Assembly (NCBI RefSeq): GCF_900086715.1
Contig: NZ_FLKH01000011.1
Span: forward strand, 558,001 to 622,000
Origin: Gracilibacillus timonensis
GTDB taxonomy: Bacteria; Bacillota; Bacilli; Bacillales; Amphibacillaceae
Direction of reading: 5' to 3'
DNA: 64,000 bases
Below, in pieces: positions 55,187 to 64,000 of this stretch. A model generated the notes under the pieces. It was not told the DNA's origin. It saw only the letters and a list, made by a program, of their open reading frames with translations, and did not search any database. Position 1 is the stretch's first letter; each line of letters starts with the position of its first letter. The position numbers were made by a program, and so were the translations under genes.

Positions 55187-55476
55187 TTTCAAACTCCCTT
55201 TGAAATATATATGACAATTGACTCAAGAACTTCATTATATATGTTTGAAGGCTTGGACAAAATAGTTTCTATTTTTAATGAGTTACAATTTATTATAATA
55301 TATATAGCTACTGAAATAAATAGCTACATATTTTATGCTTTTTTTATGCATATTTGAAGTGTATTGTATACCCACTGTAAATTCCATGTTAAAAAACCGT
55401 AAAACCCATTGGATAAGTTTCTCTCATCCCATAAAATAGTTCATGTCTTGATCACATTCTTGTGAAGGAGTAAGCC

Positions 55477-56514
55477 ATGAATAAATACTATGATGAAATC
55501 CCCTATATTCGAGCCATAGCTTGTATGATGGTCGTTTTAGTGCATGTATCAAGTAATTCCTATGAAGGACCGTATTTTGCTGATAATTGGAGTTTGTATA
55601 TCAATCAATTCAGTCGATTGGGCACCCCGGTGTTTGCGGTTGTCAGTGGTTTTTTACTGTTCCATTCGGTAAATGGCAGGTCCTTCCAGTTCGGCAGATT
55701 TCTTCGTTCCAGAACGACGAAGATTGTGATTCCATTTGTGATCTGGTCGTTTGTCTATCTCGGAGTAAGAGCCTATCTTGGTGAAGATGTATTTCCTAAT
55801 GTCAGGCAATCGATGAAGTACTTTCTGTTAGGAACGGCACAATATCATTTATATTTTATCGTAACCGTGATCCAGTTCTATCTCCTTTTTCCGCTGCTGC
55901 AGTTAATCAAAAACAAACAAATCATGTTAGGTGTACTTGTTGTCAGTCTGCCGATTAATTATTGGTGGTTTCAAAAAGGGGATATTTCACTCTTTTCTGA
56001 TCCTGTGAACACCATTATTAATCATCAATCCTTTATCTTCTATTGGATTGCTTATTTCATGATGGGGTCAGTGTTACAGCTTTATTATCCTGAAATTAAA
56101 GCGGTCTGTTCTAAGTATAAGTATTGGATTGTGATTGCTTTTATAGGTATGATCACTTTAGCTTTTTATGAAATCGAACAGGGCAAGCTCTTTGCCTCCT
56201 CCAGAGTAGAAAATTTGCTGTATATTCCAATTTGGCTGTTATTTTTACTCATGGTCTTTCCTTTTGTTAATAAGAATACCACAGTAACTACGATCTTGCG
56301 TGTTATTGGTAACTATTCCATGGGGATCTATTTAGTGCACCCGCTTGTCATTACCATTATTGATCAATGGTATGCCCTGCGTCCGCTGGTGTCTTATCAA
56401 CTCGTCGTTGTCTTCTTGTTGGTGATGATACTGTCTATGCTACTGATTCGCGTTATTTTATGGCTGCCTTTTTCCTCGTATATGATTCCTGTAGGTAAAA
56501 ATAAATTAAAGTGA
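55477..56514 (+). CDS. Membrane acyltransferase (acyltransferase-3 family)
   Basis: 345 residues, about ten helices. It opens with IPYIRAIACMMVVLVHVSSNSYEGPYFADNW, the Arg and His typical of the AT3 family, and has GTPVFAVVSGFLLFHSVNGRSFQFGRFLRSRTTKIVIPFVIWSF. There is no SGNH domain, unlike the protein at 30386. It probably O-acylates a surface sugar or teichoic acid, using an acyl group passed from the cytoplasm. GAAGGAG precedes ATG 55477. It lies between the fused polymerase gene (divergent) and the split pair. Confidence 0.85.
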   Translation: MNKYYDEIPYIRAIACMMVVLVHVSSNSYEGPYFADNWSLYINQFSRLGTPVFAVVSGFLLFHSVNGRSFQFGRFLRSRTTKIVIPFVIWSFVYLGVRAYLGEDVFPNVRQSMKYFLLGTAQYHLYFIVTVIQFYLLFPLLQLIKNKQIMLGVLVVSLPINYWWFQKGDISLFSDPVNTIINHQSFIFYWIAYFMMGSVLQLYYPEIKAVCSKYKYWIVIAFIGMITLAFYEIEQGKLFASSRVENLLYIPIWLLFLLMVFPFVNKNTTVTTILRVIGNYSMGIYLVHPLVITIIDQWYALRPLVSYQLVVVFLLVMILSMLLIRVILWLPFSSYMIPVGKNKLK

Positions 56515-56542
56515 GGATGATTGGAAAAATCATCCTCGTTTT
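56513..56542 (+). terminator. Terminator after the acyltransferase gene
   Basis: GAGGATGATT (56513-56522) and AATCATCCTC (56528-56537) with a 5-base loop, then GTTTTGG. It overlaps the stop codon. Confidence 0.75.
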
Positions 56543-56769
56543 GGTTTATCCTCTTACAAAAAAGTGAACGATAAAGGTAGAATCAAAATTATTCTGCAAA
56601 CCACCCTCAGATAATCCGCAATGAATATAAATTCTATTTATAGGGAAGTTAACAAATAATAAAACTCACCACGTTTGGACAGCAAGAAATATATCTTTTT
56701 GCAGGAATTTGTTATATAATAGAAGGTGGGTTTTATTGAACGATCATTCATTAACTAGGAGAGATGATG

Positions 56770-59460
56770 ATGGGTTTCAATAAAACAACATTAATCAAAA
56801 AAGTAAAGAAATACATTGTCAAAAGAACAATGGTTATTGGTTCTTATTTGAACGAAAACAACGAATTAAAAATAGAAGTGCAAGCTAAGAACTTCTTAAC
56901 CTATAACCACATACGGGCAACCATCAGTGATGGAACTCATGCCAAAGAGTTGGAATGGCAGCGAGAAAAGAACCTTATTACGATTACAGTTCCTATCCAG
57001 CTATTATCCGACACGAATAATAATGTGATTCGTTTAATGAATCATAACCAAACCTTTTGGTTGAAAATGGATGAAGAAGCAGAGGATAGTCAACATTTTC
57101 AAATGTATCAAGGTAAATACTACCGATTATCGGTTCATAAAACCATTTCAATCAAGCGTTTGCTTCCAGAAATCAACTTTTCGGAGGAGCGATTAACCTT
57201 AACAAATATGCAAACTGACTTTAATCATTTTTCCGGTGAGTTAACAGCTGATCACCCCATCCAAGGTGATGTATGGAAGGTGTTCGCTGTCAAAAATGGT
57301 ACCATCAAGCCACTAGAGGCAGAGATCAACAAAGAGGTCCCTAGTCTAGAAATTTTCGATTGGCAAGCCTTATCCAATGGTAGTTGGCAATTACTGCTTT
57401 CTATTGACGAAAAGGCTTATTTTCTTAAAGCTGTTGATGAGGAGCTATCTTCGTTTGATACACCGAACCATCAAGTGAGGATTCGTACCAAAGAGGAATT
57501 ATTGCAATTTTATTTGGTGAGTCATCGTTTACCGGTGCATGATGTGGAAGTGGCAACAGAGAATCAAGCTGTGGAGTTAAATCTGACTATGGATATCCAG
57601 CAACAGGAGCAATCCTATATTTTCATTGTGGAAGATACCAGGCTTGACACAGAAAGTCACTATGAAGTTTATCTGACCAACACAGGATTGAATATTTCTA
57701 TCAACCATGAAGATTTGCTCGAAGGTGGGACGTTCAAGCGCTTTTTTCTTATGTCTCAGGGAGAGAAATCCTATAAATATCAATTCTTCATCGATAGTGC
57801 CAAAGTATTTAAAAAACGCAGTCTAAAAGTAGACTATCATTCCCAAGAATTTCTGCTACGTATTTATCGCAGAAAGGATCGGTCGATTGGCAGTATGATC
57901 GTGCGTCGCCCTAAATTAAAAAGGTTAATCAAGCAAGTGGAAAATTTTAATTTTTCCGGTTATATTGGTAACTTGCGTGTCTTTAAGGAGTGCACGTTTT
58001 ATTTGGCGGTAGAAGACCGCAATACCTTTGATATCAAAGAGTATCCTATTGCAGAAGATTTTGATATTCCATTAAGAGCCAACGACTTAATCTCTGTAAA
58101 AGGGAAAGAAAAGAGTGTGCTGGACTTTTTTATTGTCGTGAAAGATGTGGATGGAAATCAGGTCAGAAAAGAAAAAATCAAGTATGAGTTAGCCGACTAT
58201 CGCAAGGATAATTATTATGAATCACTGCAAGGCGAGGATGAATCTGGCAACCAACATTATTTTCTTGTGACGACCACTCCATTTGGAAACTTGAAAATAG
58301 AGACGTTTATGGTCCCGTTTGACGTGGAGATGCAACAGGATACATCAGAAAAGGACGATAATATTTGGTTGATCGGAGAACGCTATAATACAGCGCAAGA
58401 TAATGGGATTGCCTTATTTCGCTGGTTGCGGGCGAATACCAATATCCAGGCCTATTATGTTATCGAAGCGGACGCAGAAGACTATCAGGCATTACCCGAT
58501 AAAGAACACGTGCTGACCTTTGGCAGTAAGGTGCATTTTGAGATAGCCAGCCGTGCCAAGGTTTTGCTTGGTACCCATGATTTAGAAAATTTACTACCAT
58601 ATAAACCTGCCAAAGGCTTTTTTGGTTATGAAGATACCGTAAAGGTCTTTCTGCAGCATGGTGTCTTAGGCAGAAAACCGGTGGAATATGATAAAAAAAA
58701 CTATGAATTACCATTTGATCTGTTTATTGTCAGCAGTGATCCGGAGAAATATGATGTAGTAATGGACAAGATGGGCTATGAGGAAGAAGAGGTGGCAGTG
58801 ACTGGTTTGGCACGATTCGATCATTTGACGACTACCAACCAACCGCGAGATATCCTGCTGATGCCAACATGGCGTGATTGGATTCATACCGATGAACAAT
58901 TTCTCAAAAGCCAGTATTATAACTATTATTACAGTCTGATTCACAATGAAAAATTATTGGAGCTACTAGAGGAATATGATGTGAACCTGCATTTTTATCC
59001 GCATTACCGGGCGCAGGATTTCTTTGCGCAAGATATTGCCGAGGCGAATAGTCGTGTGAAGTTTATCCGCTTAGGATCGAAGACGGTTCAGCAGTTGTTA
59101 ATTGATCATGCCTTGTTGGTGACGGATTACAGTAGTGTCAGCTTTGACTTCACCTTGATGAACAAGCCAGTGATCTATTATCATTTTGACGTGCAGCGAT
59201 TTTTCAAGAGAGGCATACTAAGGCCAGTGGAAGAAACGTTCCTGGGCAAAATCGCCAAAAACGAGACCGAGATGGTCGATCTGTTAACAGAAAGTATCGA
59301 AAATCATTTCAAGAATTTTGACATCGAGCTAGATAATATTATCAAGTATCAGGATCATCGGAACTGTGAAAGAACGTATCAAGCAGTAATGCGCAAGCTT
59401 AGCAAGGAGTTGGATCATGAACAAACTGAAAGCATTGATTATAAGGGTCAGGCGGAGTAA
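56770..59460 (+). CDS. TagF/TarL-like polymerase, first domain of a split pair
   Basis: 896 residues from ATG 56770, six bases after AGGAGAG (ATGs at 56764 and 56767 are too close). Residues about 1-520 are beta-rich and weakly conserved, longer than the equivalent part of the fused protein at 51893. The Glyphos_transf domain covers about 535-880: IWLIGERYNTAQDNGIALFRWLR, VFLQHGVLGRKP, LLMPTWRDWIHTDEQ, HFYPHYRAQ and LLVTDYSSVSFDFTLMNKPVIYYHF. It probably adds polyol phosphate units to the lipid-linked chain. The end overlaps the next gene by 44 bp, so the two are tightly coupled. Confidence 0.87.
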   Translation: MGFNKTTLIKKVKKYIVKRTMVIGSYLNENNELKIEVQAKNFLTYNHIRATISDGTHAKELEWQREKNLITITVPIQLLSDTNNNVIRLMNHNQTFWLKMDEEAEDSQHFQMYQGKYYRLSVHKTISIKRLLPEINFSEERLTLTNMQTDFNHFSGELTADHPIQGDVWKVFAVKNGTIKPLEAEINKEVPSLEIFDWQALSNGSWQLLLSIDEKAYFLKAVDEELSSFDTPNHQVRIRTKEELLQFYLVSHRLPVHDVEVATENQAVELNLTMDIQQQEQSYIFIVEDTRLDTESHYEVYLTNTGLNISINHEDLLEGGTFKRFFLMSQGEKSYKYQFFIDSAKVFKKRSLKVDYHSQEFLLRIYRRKDRSIGSMIVRRPKLKRLIKQVENFNFSGYIGNLRVFKECTFYLAVEDRNTFDIKEYPIAEDFDIPLRANDLISVKGKEKSVLDFFIVVKDVDGNQVRKEKIKYELADYRKDNYYESLQGEDESGNQHYFLVTTTPFGNLKIETFMVPFDVEMQQDTSEKDDNIWLIGERYNTAQDNGIALFRWLRANTNIQAYYVIEADAEDYQALPDKEHVLTFGSKVHFEIASRAKVLLGTHDLENLLPYKPAKGFFGYEDTVKVFLQHGVLGRKPVEYDKKNYELPFDLFIVSSDPEKYDVVMDKMGYEEEEVAVTGLARFDHLTTTNQPRDILLMPTWRDWIHTDEQFLKSQYYNYYYSLIHNEKLLELLEEYDVNLHFYPHYRAQDFFAQDIAEANSRVKFIRLGSKTVQQLLIDHALLVTDYSSVSFDFTLMNKPVIYYHFDVQRFFKRGILRPVEETFLGKIAKNETEMVDLLTESIENHFKNFDIELDNIIKYQDHRNCERTYQAVMRKLSKELDHEQTESIDYKGQAE

Positions 59461-60616
59461 ACTTCTGCTGTTTGTATATAAACTGGCCTTTCTTATGATT
59501 TCCCTATTTCCCAAGGCAAAGAAAACCGTGATTTTTGAGAGTTTTCACGGCAAGCAATATAGTGACAACCCTCGGGCCATTTACGAATATATGAAGGAGC
59601 ATTATCCTTCCTATCAATTATATTGGAGTGCGGACAAGCGATATCTGTCCTTGTTTCACAGCCATGGACTGCCGGTCTTGCCGCGTTTTTCATGGCAGTG
59701 GCTGAAAATCATGCCACGGGCAGAATATTGGGTAGTTAATAGTCGTTTACCTAACTGGATTCCGAAGTCCCGAAAGACAAAGTATCTGCAGACATGGCAC
59801 GGAACCCCATTGAAGAAGCTGGGGCTGGATTTAGAAGATGTTCATATGCCTGGGACCAACCTGGTGCAATATAAGCGTAATTTTAAACATGAGGCGATGA
59901 AATGGGATTATTTGATTTCTCCCAACCGTTATTCCAGCGATATTTTTAGTCGAGCCTTTGGATTTGAAGGAAGGATGTTAGAGACGGGTTATCCGCGGAA
60001 CGATTTTATTGTAAACTATCAAAATGATAACAAGGTCATCGATCAAATCAAGCAGAAATTAGCCATTACTCCAGAGAAAAAAGTAATCCTCTATGCTCCT
60101 ACATGGCGTGATAATCAATATTTCGGCAGGGGCAGATATAAATACCAGGCTGAGTTAGATTTACACATGCTTCAGCAAGAATTAGGGGAAGACTATGTGA
60201 TTATTTTACGAATGCATTACTTAGTAGCCGATCACATTGATTTAACGGGATTGGAGAACTTTGTAGTAGATGCGTCCAGGTATGAGGATATCCGCGAGTT
60301 ATATCTCATTTCTGATATCCTAATCACAGATTATTCATCCGTTTTCTTCGATTATGCTAATCTGAAACGACCAATTATTTTCTTTGTCTATGACTTGGAA
60401 GAATATCGAGATACCTTAAGAGGTTTTTATTTTGATTTTGAAAAGGACGCACCAGGTCCTTTAGTCAAAACGAATCAGCAAATGCTGGACGAAATCAAAC
60501 AACTGGAGCACAACGATGGACAGCCATCTCCGACGGATTTGGCGTTTTACCAGAAGTTTTGTTATTTAGAAGATGGGGAGGCCTCGAAGAAAGTAATCGA
60601 GGAGGTATTTGGTTAA
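59417..60616 (+). CDS. TagB/TagF-like polymerase, second domain of a split pair
   Basis: 399 residues from ATG 59417, which has its own AAGGAG seven bases upstream inside the previous gene. A hydrophobic N-terminus (about 13-33) could bind the membrane. The Glyphos_transf domain follows: VIFESFHGKQYSDNPRAIYEYM, TKYLQTWHGTPLKKLGLDL, GYPRNDFIV, VILYAPTWRDNQYF, ILRMHYLVADHID and ISDILITDYSSVFFDYANLKRPIIFF. It corresponds to domain 2 of the fused protein at 51893. It may prime or extend a glycerol or ribitol phosphate chain together with its neighbour. Confidence 0.88.
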   Translation: MNKLKALIIRVRRSKLLLFVYKLAFLMISLFPKAKKTVIFESFHGKQYSDNPRAIYEYMKEHYPSYQLYWSADKRYLSLFHSHGLPVLPRFSWQWLKIMPRAEYWVVNSRLPNWIPKSRKTKYLQTWHGTPLKKLGLDLEDVHMPGTNLVQYKRNFKHEAMKWDYLISPNRYSSDIFSRAFGFEGRMLETGYPRNDFIVNYQNDNKVIDQIKQKLAITPEKKVILYAPTWRDNQYFGRGRYKYQAELDLHMLQQELGEDYVIILRMHYLVADHIDLTGLENFVVDASRYEDIRELYLISDILITDYSSVFFDYANLKRPIIFFVYDLEEYRDTLRGFYFDFEKDAPGPLVKTNQQMLDEIKQLEHNDGQPSPTDLAFYQKFCYLEDGEASKKVIEEVFG

Positions 60617-60648
60617 CTAGAAATAGTGTTCACAAGAAGAAATGTATA

Positions 60649-60682
60649 GTATAATTTCTTAGGTACAACCATGCCTAAGAAA
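60649..60682 (+). promoter_or_regulatory. -10 box and inverted repeat before tagG
   Basis: TATAAT (60649-60654) is the best -10; the -35 at 17 bp (TGTTCA) is weak. A 10-bp inverted repeat ATTTCTTAGG / CCTAAGAAAT (60653-60662, 60673-60682) overlaps the -10 and likely start point, so it could be an operator or, if transcribed, a leader hairpin. Confidence 0.5.
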
Positions 60683-60700
60683 TAGGAAGGTAATCTATAG

Positions 60701-61522
60701 ATGAAATCTGTTATAACCGTAATTCAAGAACAAATTCAATATTTTTATTTAGTCAGACGGCTTTCTTTATATGAATTAAAGAGTAAGAATAAGAATAACT
60801 ACTTAGGAATGCTCTGGGAAATTCTAACTCCCTCGATCCAGATATTGATTTACTGGTTTGTCTTTGGGACGTTATTGCGTCGCGATCCGCTCACGGTAGG
60901 CGGAGAAGTGGTGCCGTTTATTTTCTGGTTAATGCCAGCCTATTTTCTTTGGACATTCTTTTATCAATCAACGATTCAGGGCTCCAAATCGATTTATTCG
61001 CGATTGAAGATGCTGTCCAAAATGAATTTTCCGATGAGTGTGATTCCAAGTTACGTGATTTTTTCGCAATTATATGTCCATTTTGTTATGTTGGGAATAA
61101 CCATTGTCATTTTTCAATTAGGTGGATATTATGCCAATATCTATTATCTGCAAATTATCTATTTTCTATTTGCTACCATAGCCTTGGTTTTTGCGATATC
61201 CTTAATCACCTCAACATTATCGACCATTATTAGAGATATCCATATGTTATTGAATTCTACGCTTCGTATGTTTTTATATGTTTCTGGGGTCCTATGGCCG
61301 ATTTCCAAGCTGGCCGACTTCCCTTTGATTATGAATTTAATGAAGCTTAATCCGCTCTATTATTTGATGTCCGGCTATCGAGCCGCTATCTTTGGATCGG
61401 AATGGTACATGGTGACCCAATGGCAGTATACGTTATGGTTTTGGGCAGTCGTATTGATTTTATTAATTATCGGTGCCTCGATCCATGTTCGGTTTAGAAG
61501 GCACTTTATCGATTATTTATAA
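60701..61522 (+). CDS. tagG: Teichoic acid ABC exporter, permease
   Basis: 273 residues with six membrane helices, ABC-2 type. LYELKSKNKNNYLGMLWEILTPSIQILIYWFVFGTLL is the typical TagG opening, and the C-terminal MKLNPLYYLMSGYRAAIFGSEWYMVTQW is conserved in O-antigen/teichoic acid exporters. With TagH it flips the finished undecaprenyl-linked WTA to the outside. AGGAAGG precedes ATG 60701. The ATPase gene starts 6 bp downstream. Confidence 0.93.
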   Translation: MKSVITVIQEQIQYFYLVRRLSLYELKSKNKNNYLGMLWEILTPSIQILIYWFVFGTLLRRDPLTVGGEVVPFIFWLMPAYFLWTFFYQSTIQGSKSIYSRLKMLSKMNFPMSVIPSYVIFSQLYVHFVMLGITIVIFQLGGYYANIYYLQIIYFLFATIALVFAISLITSTLSTIIRDIHMLLNSTLRMFLYVSGVLWPISKLADFPLIMNLMKLNPLYYLMSGYRAAIFGSEWYMVTQWQYTLWFWAVVLILLIIGASIHVRFRRHFIDYL

Positions 61523-61528
61523 AGGCAT

Positions 61529-62335
61529 GTGAATAAAATGCAAAAATCTATTGTAGTGAGAAACATAACCAAGAAATATAAGTTGTATAAAGGATCAAAA
61601 GAACGATTCCTTGATTTACTGACACCGAAAAGCTATGGTGAGGATTTTTATGCCTTACGCAATGTTTCTTTTGATGTGGAAAAAGGTGATATCCTAGGTT
61701 TAATTGGTACGAATGGTTCCGGCAAATCCACCTTATCGAATATTCTGGCAGGTATCGTCCCTGAGACATCAGGGACGATCGAAATTAATGGGCAAGCTGC
61801 CTTAATTGCTGTGGCTTCCGGTCTGAAGACTGATTTAACAGGGCGGGATAATATTGAACTGAAGCTATTAATGTTAGGCTTCGATAAGCATCAGATCGCT
61901 GCGCTAGAACCGGATATTATTGAATTCTCAGAGCTGGAAAAGTTTATCGACCAGCCAGTAAAATCTTATTCCAGCGGGATGAAATCAAGGTTAGGCTTTG
62001 CTATTTCCGTCAATATAGACCCAGATATTCTAATTATTGATGAGGCTCTTTCAGTTGGGGACCGTGCCTTCGCTGAGAAAAGTTTAAACAAGATGATGGA
62101 ATTTAAAGAGCGAGGAAAAACGATGATTTTTGTCAGCCACTCTCTAGGACAAATGCGTAAATTCTGTGAGAAGATTCTCTGGCTGGAGTTCGGAACGGTC
62201 CGGGAACACGGTCCGGTTAATGAAGTGATCGAACACTATGAGAAATATTTAACCGATTGGAAGAAGTTGAGTAAGAAAGAGAAAGATGCGCACAAGCAGA
62301 AGGTCATCTCTGACAATGCCGTTGAAAACGTCTAG
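61529..62335 (+). CDS. tagH: Teichoic acid ABC exporter, ATP-binding protein
   Basis: 268 residues. Walker [16 protein letters not shown], signature [13 protein letters not shown] and Walker [14 protein letters not shown] are intact, with the switch His in FVSHSLGQM. The protein stops after the ATPase domain and a short tail, unlike the about 530-residue TagH of Bacillus subtilis with its outer extension, so it resembles TarH of staphylococci. The start is GTG 61529 or ATG 61538; AAAGG is close to the first and distant from the second. It drives WTA export with TagG. Confidence 0.93.
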   Translation: MNKMQKSIVVRNITKKYKLYKGSKERFLDLLTPKSYGEDFYALRNVSFDVEKGDILGLIGTNGSGKSTLSNILAGIVPETSGTIEINGQAALIAVASGLKTDLTGRDNIELKLLMLGFDKHQIAALEPDIIEFSELEKFIDQPVKSYSSGMKSRLGFAISVNIDPDILIIDEALSVGDRAFAEKSLNKMMEFKERGKTMIFVSHSLGQMRKFCEKILWLEFGTVREHGPVNEVIEHYEKYLTDWKKLSKKEKDAHKQKVISDNAVENV

Positions 62336-62354
62336 AAAGGGAGTAGGAGACCAT

Positions 62355-63230
62355 ATGAAAATTAAAAAGGCAATTATACCAGCAGCCGGTCTAGGTACTA
62401 GGTTTTTACCAGCGACCAAGGCAATGCCGAAAGAAATGCTTCCGATTGTCGATCGCCCGACAATTGAATATATCGTCAAAGAAGCCGTTGATTCAGGCAT
62501 TGAAGATATTATTATTGTGACCGGAAAAGGGAAACGTGCGATTGAAGATCATTTTGACTATTCGTTTGAATTAGAGGAAAACCTGAAACGCAAAGGAAAA
62601 TATGATCTGCTAGACGAAATTCATAAATCATCAAATGTGGATATCCATTATATTAGACAGAAAGAGGCAAAAGGGTTAGGGCATGCCATTTGGTCGGCTC
62701 GGAAATTTATTGGTAATGAACCATTCGCCGTGCTGTTAGGTGATGATATCATTAAGAATGAAACACCTTGCCTCAGACAATTGATGGATCGTTTTGATGA
62801 AGTGGAGCAGTCAGTCATTGGTGTGCAGCAGGTTCCAGAGTCTGAAACGCATCGCTATGGTGTAATCTCTCCATTAACAGAGGAGAATAAATTATATCAA
62901 GTAGAACGTTTTGTTGAGAAACCACCACAAGGTACAGCACCTTCTAACCTGGCTATTATCGGAAGATATTTATTAACTCCGCAAATCTTTGACTTTCTGG
63001 CAGAACAGCAAATCGGTGCGGGTGGGGAAATCCAGTTAACCGATGCCATCGAGAAATTAAACAAAGTCCAAAAGGTATATGCCTACGAATTTGAAGGAAA
63101 ACGATATGATGTAGGAGAAAAATTCGATTTTATTAAAACCACGGTCGAATTTGCCTTACAAAGAGACGACTTACGAGATCAGTTAATGGATTATTTAGTA
63201 GAACTTCATCAAAAAGATTATCGCCTTTAA
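62355..63230 (+). CDS. gtaB: UTP-glucose-1-phosphate uridylyltransferase
   Basis: 291 residues from ATG 62355 (TAGGAG upstream; ATG 62286 lies in tagH), nearly the exact GtaB length. Motifs: [66 protein letters not shown] and [15 protein letters not shown]. It makes UDP-glucose from UTP and glucose 1-phosphate. In Bacillus UDP-glucose feeds WTA glucosylation, lipoteichoic acid glycolipid and polysaccharides. Here a TagE-like user is encoded at 32653. Confidence 0.95.
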   Translation: MKIKKAIIPAAGLGTRFLPATKAMPKEMLPIVDRPTIEYIVKEAVDSGIEDIIIVTGKGKRAIEDHFDYSFELEENLKRKGKYDLLDEIHKSSNVDIHYIRQKEAKGLGHAIWSARKFIGNEPFAVLLGDDIIKNETPCLRQLMDRFDEVEQSVIGVQQVPESETHRYGVISPLTEENKLYQVERFVEKPPQGTAPSNLAIIGRYLLTPQIFDFLAEQQIGAGGEIQLTDAIEKLNKVQKVYAYEFEGKRYDVGEKFDFIKTTVEFALQRDDLRDQLMDYLVELHQKDYRL

Positions 63231-63238
63231 GGCAAGGA

Positions 63239-63258
63239 GGTGCTGACCAGCCAGCACC
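63239..63258 (+). other. Small hairpin between gtaB and tagA
   Basis: GGTGCTG (63239-63245) pairs with CAGCACC (63252-63258). Its first G residues belong to an AAGGAGG sequence that has no usable start behind it; the actual tagA site is farther down. Confidence 0.45.
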
Positions 63259-63275
63259 ATATTGGAGAGGTTACC

Positions 63276-63998
63276 GTGAAAGATACAGTAAAAATTATGG
63301 GGATTGACTTCCTAAATACAAATAAAAAAGCCTTGCTCGAGGAAATAATAACAAGGACCGAGCAAGGCAAGAAGTCGTTTATTGTCACGGCTAATCCGGA
63401 AATCGTGATGCTTGCACGGGAAAATAAGGCATATAGAACGGCTATTCAAAAATCAAATTATATGATAGCGGATGGAACGGGAGTAGTGTTAGCTTCCAAG
63501 TTACAGAAGGAGCCGTTGGAAGAACGCATTCCCGGTTTTGAAGTAATGACAGATTTGATTGATTATGCAGCAGGCCATCAATTAAGCTGTTATTTTCTTG
63601 GAGCAAGTAAAGATGTGAACGATAGAATGATAGATAAATTAAAAGAGTTACATCCCGAATTACGGATTGCTGGTCATCATCATGGCTTCTTCGATCTGGA
63701 TGATCAGGAAATCGTAGCAGATGTCATCCAATCAAAAGCAGATTTTGTCTTTGTTGCTTTAGGTGTACCCAGACAGGAGTTTTGGATTACTAAGTATCTA
63801 TCATTGTTCGATAAAGGCACGTTTATTGGCATTGGCGGTAGCTTTGATATTATAGCAGGTGAAGTGAAGCGGGCCCCTGATATTTGGATTAAACTAAACT
63901 TAGAGTGGCTTTATCGTCTTATTAAGCAGCCATTCCGCTGGAAGAGAATGTTGAAGGTGTTTGAGTTTATTTTGCGGATCATGAGCAAAAGGTATTGA
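63276..63998 (+). CDS. tagA: N-acetylmannosaminyltransferase (WecG/TagA/CpsF family)
   Basis: 240 residues from GTG 63276 behind GGAGAGG; the longer frame from GTG 63240 starts inside a ribosome-like site, and ATG 63297 is a possible shorter start. Family motifs: KSFIVTANPEIVMLARENKAYR, IADGTGVVLAS, RIPGFEVMTDLI, YFLGASKDV, HHHGFFDL and FVFVALGVPRQEFWI. It moves ManNAc from UDP-ManNAc to C55-PP-GlcNAc made by TagO, the second WTA step. It completes the linkage-unit pathway within this window. Confidence 0.93.
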   Translation: MKDTVKIMGIDFLNTNKKALLEEIITRTEQGKKSFIVTANPEIVMLARENKAYRTAIQKSNYMIADGTGVVLASKLQKEPLEERIPGFEVMTDLIDYAAGHQLSCYFLGASKDVNDRMIDKLKELHPELRIAGHHHGFFDLDDQEIVADVIQSKADFVFVALGVPRQEFWITKYLSLFDKGTFIGIGGSFDIIAGEVKRAPDIWIKLNLEWLYRLIKQPFRWKRMLKVFEFILRIMSKRY

Positions 63999-64000
63999 TC

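Overview
The window looks like a chromosomal stretch from a low-GC Gram-positive of the Bacillaceae (Firmicutes). Start codons follow strong AGGAGG-type ribosome sites, ATG/GTG/TTG starts are mixed, and there is a near-complete set of wall teichoic acid (WTA) genes (TagO, TagD, TagB/F-like, TagE-like, TagG, TagH, GtaB, TagA). There are also candidate PurR and CcpA sites. The genus cannot be fixed from sequence alone. Tandem hairpin repeats of the kind seen here are, from memory, common in halotolerant Bacillaceae, but I could not check that.

Layout. 1-5.7 kb: an ECF sigma factor (cut by the left edge), divergent from a two-component system plus a two-gene ABC exporter with a BceR-like operator. 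5.8-6.9 kb: acetyltransferase and endonuclease III-like DNA glycosylase. 7.0-9.0 kb: a 51-bp hairpin repeat array split by an IS256-family element with inverted ends and an 8-bp target duplication. 9.0-11.7 kb: MarR/MFS pair and a short-chain dehydrogenase. 11.8-16.1 kb: a lipoprotein, then a purine permease/adenine deaminase operon behind a PurBox pair. 16.1-16.7 kb: a second, sequence-unrelated 51-bp hairpin array. 16.8-17.7 kb: NERD protein. 17.9-23.7 kb: an extracellular polysaccharide operon (flippase, polymerase, glycosyltransferases, acetyltransferase-like protein). 23.8-26.4 kb: TagO facing TagB-like/TagD. 26.8-34.2 kb: a large glucosaminidase autolysin, an OatA-like O-acetyltransferase and a TagE-like glucosyltransferase. 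34.4-36.4 kb: an IS1634-type element with 16-bp ends and 6-bp target duplication.

37.0-51.7 kb is the most interesting part: one co-oriented run of a membrane AraC-type sensor, a solute-binding lipoprotein with two permeases and no ATPase, a YesL-like protein, a cytoplasmic glycerophosphodiesterase, two Gfo/Idh/MocA dehydrogenases flanking a third family member that seems to lack its nucleotide-binding domain, a PhnP-like phosphodiesterase, a HAD phosphatase, a PhoU-like protein and a Na/Pi-type phosphate transporter. Near-consensus cre sites lie in front of the sensor and the binding protein. Taken together it reads as uptake and breakdown of a phosphodiester-linked polyol or sugar, with a built-in outlet for released phosphate. 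I know of no described system with exactly this gene set; the substrate is an inference.

51.9-64 kb returns to WTA: a 1097-residue protein with two tandem CDP-polyol phosphotransferase domains, an acyltransferase, then a pair of separate genes with the same two domains, the TagGH exporter, GtaB and TagA. The stretch from about 26.4 to 55.4 kb is visibly richer in A+T than its flanks, which fits later acquisition of surface and catabolic genes.
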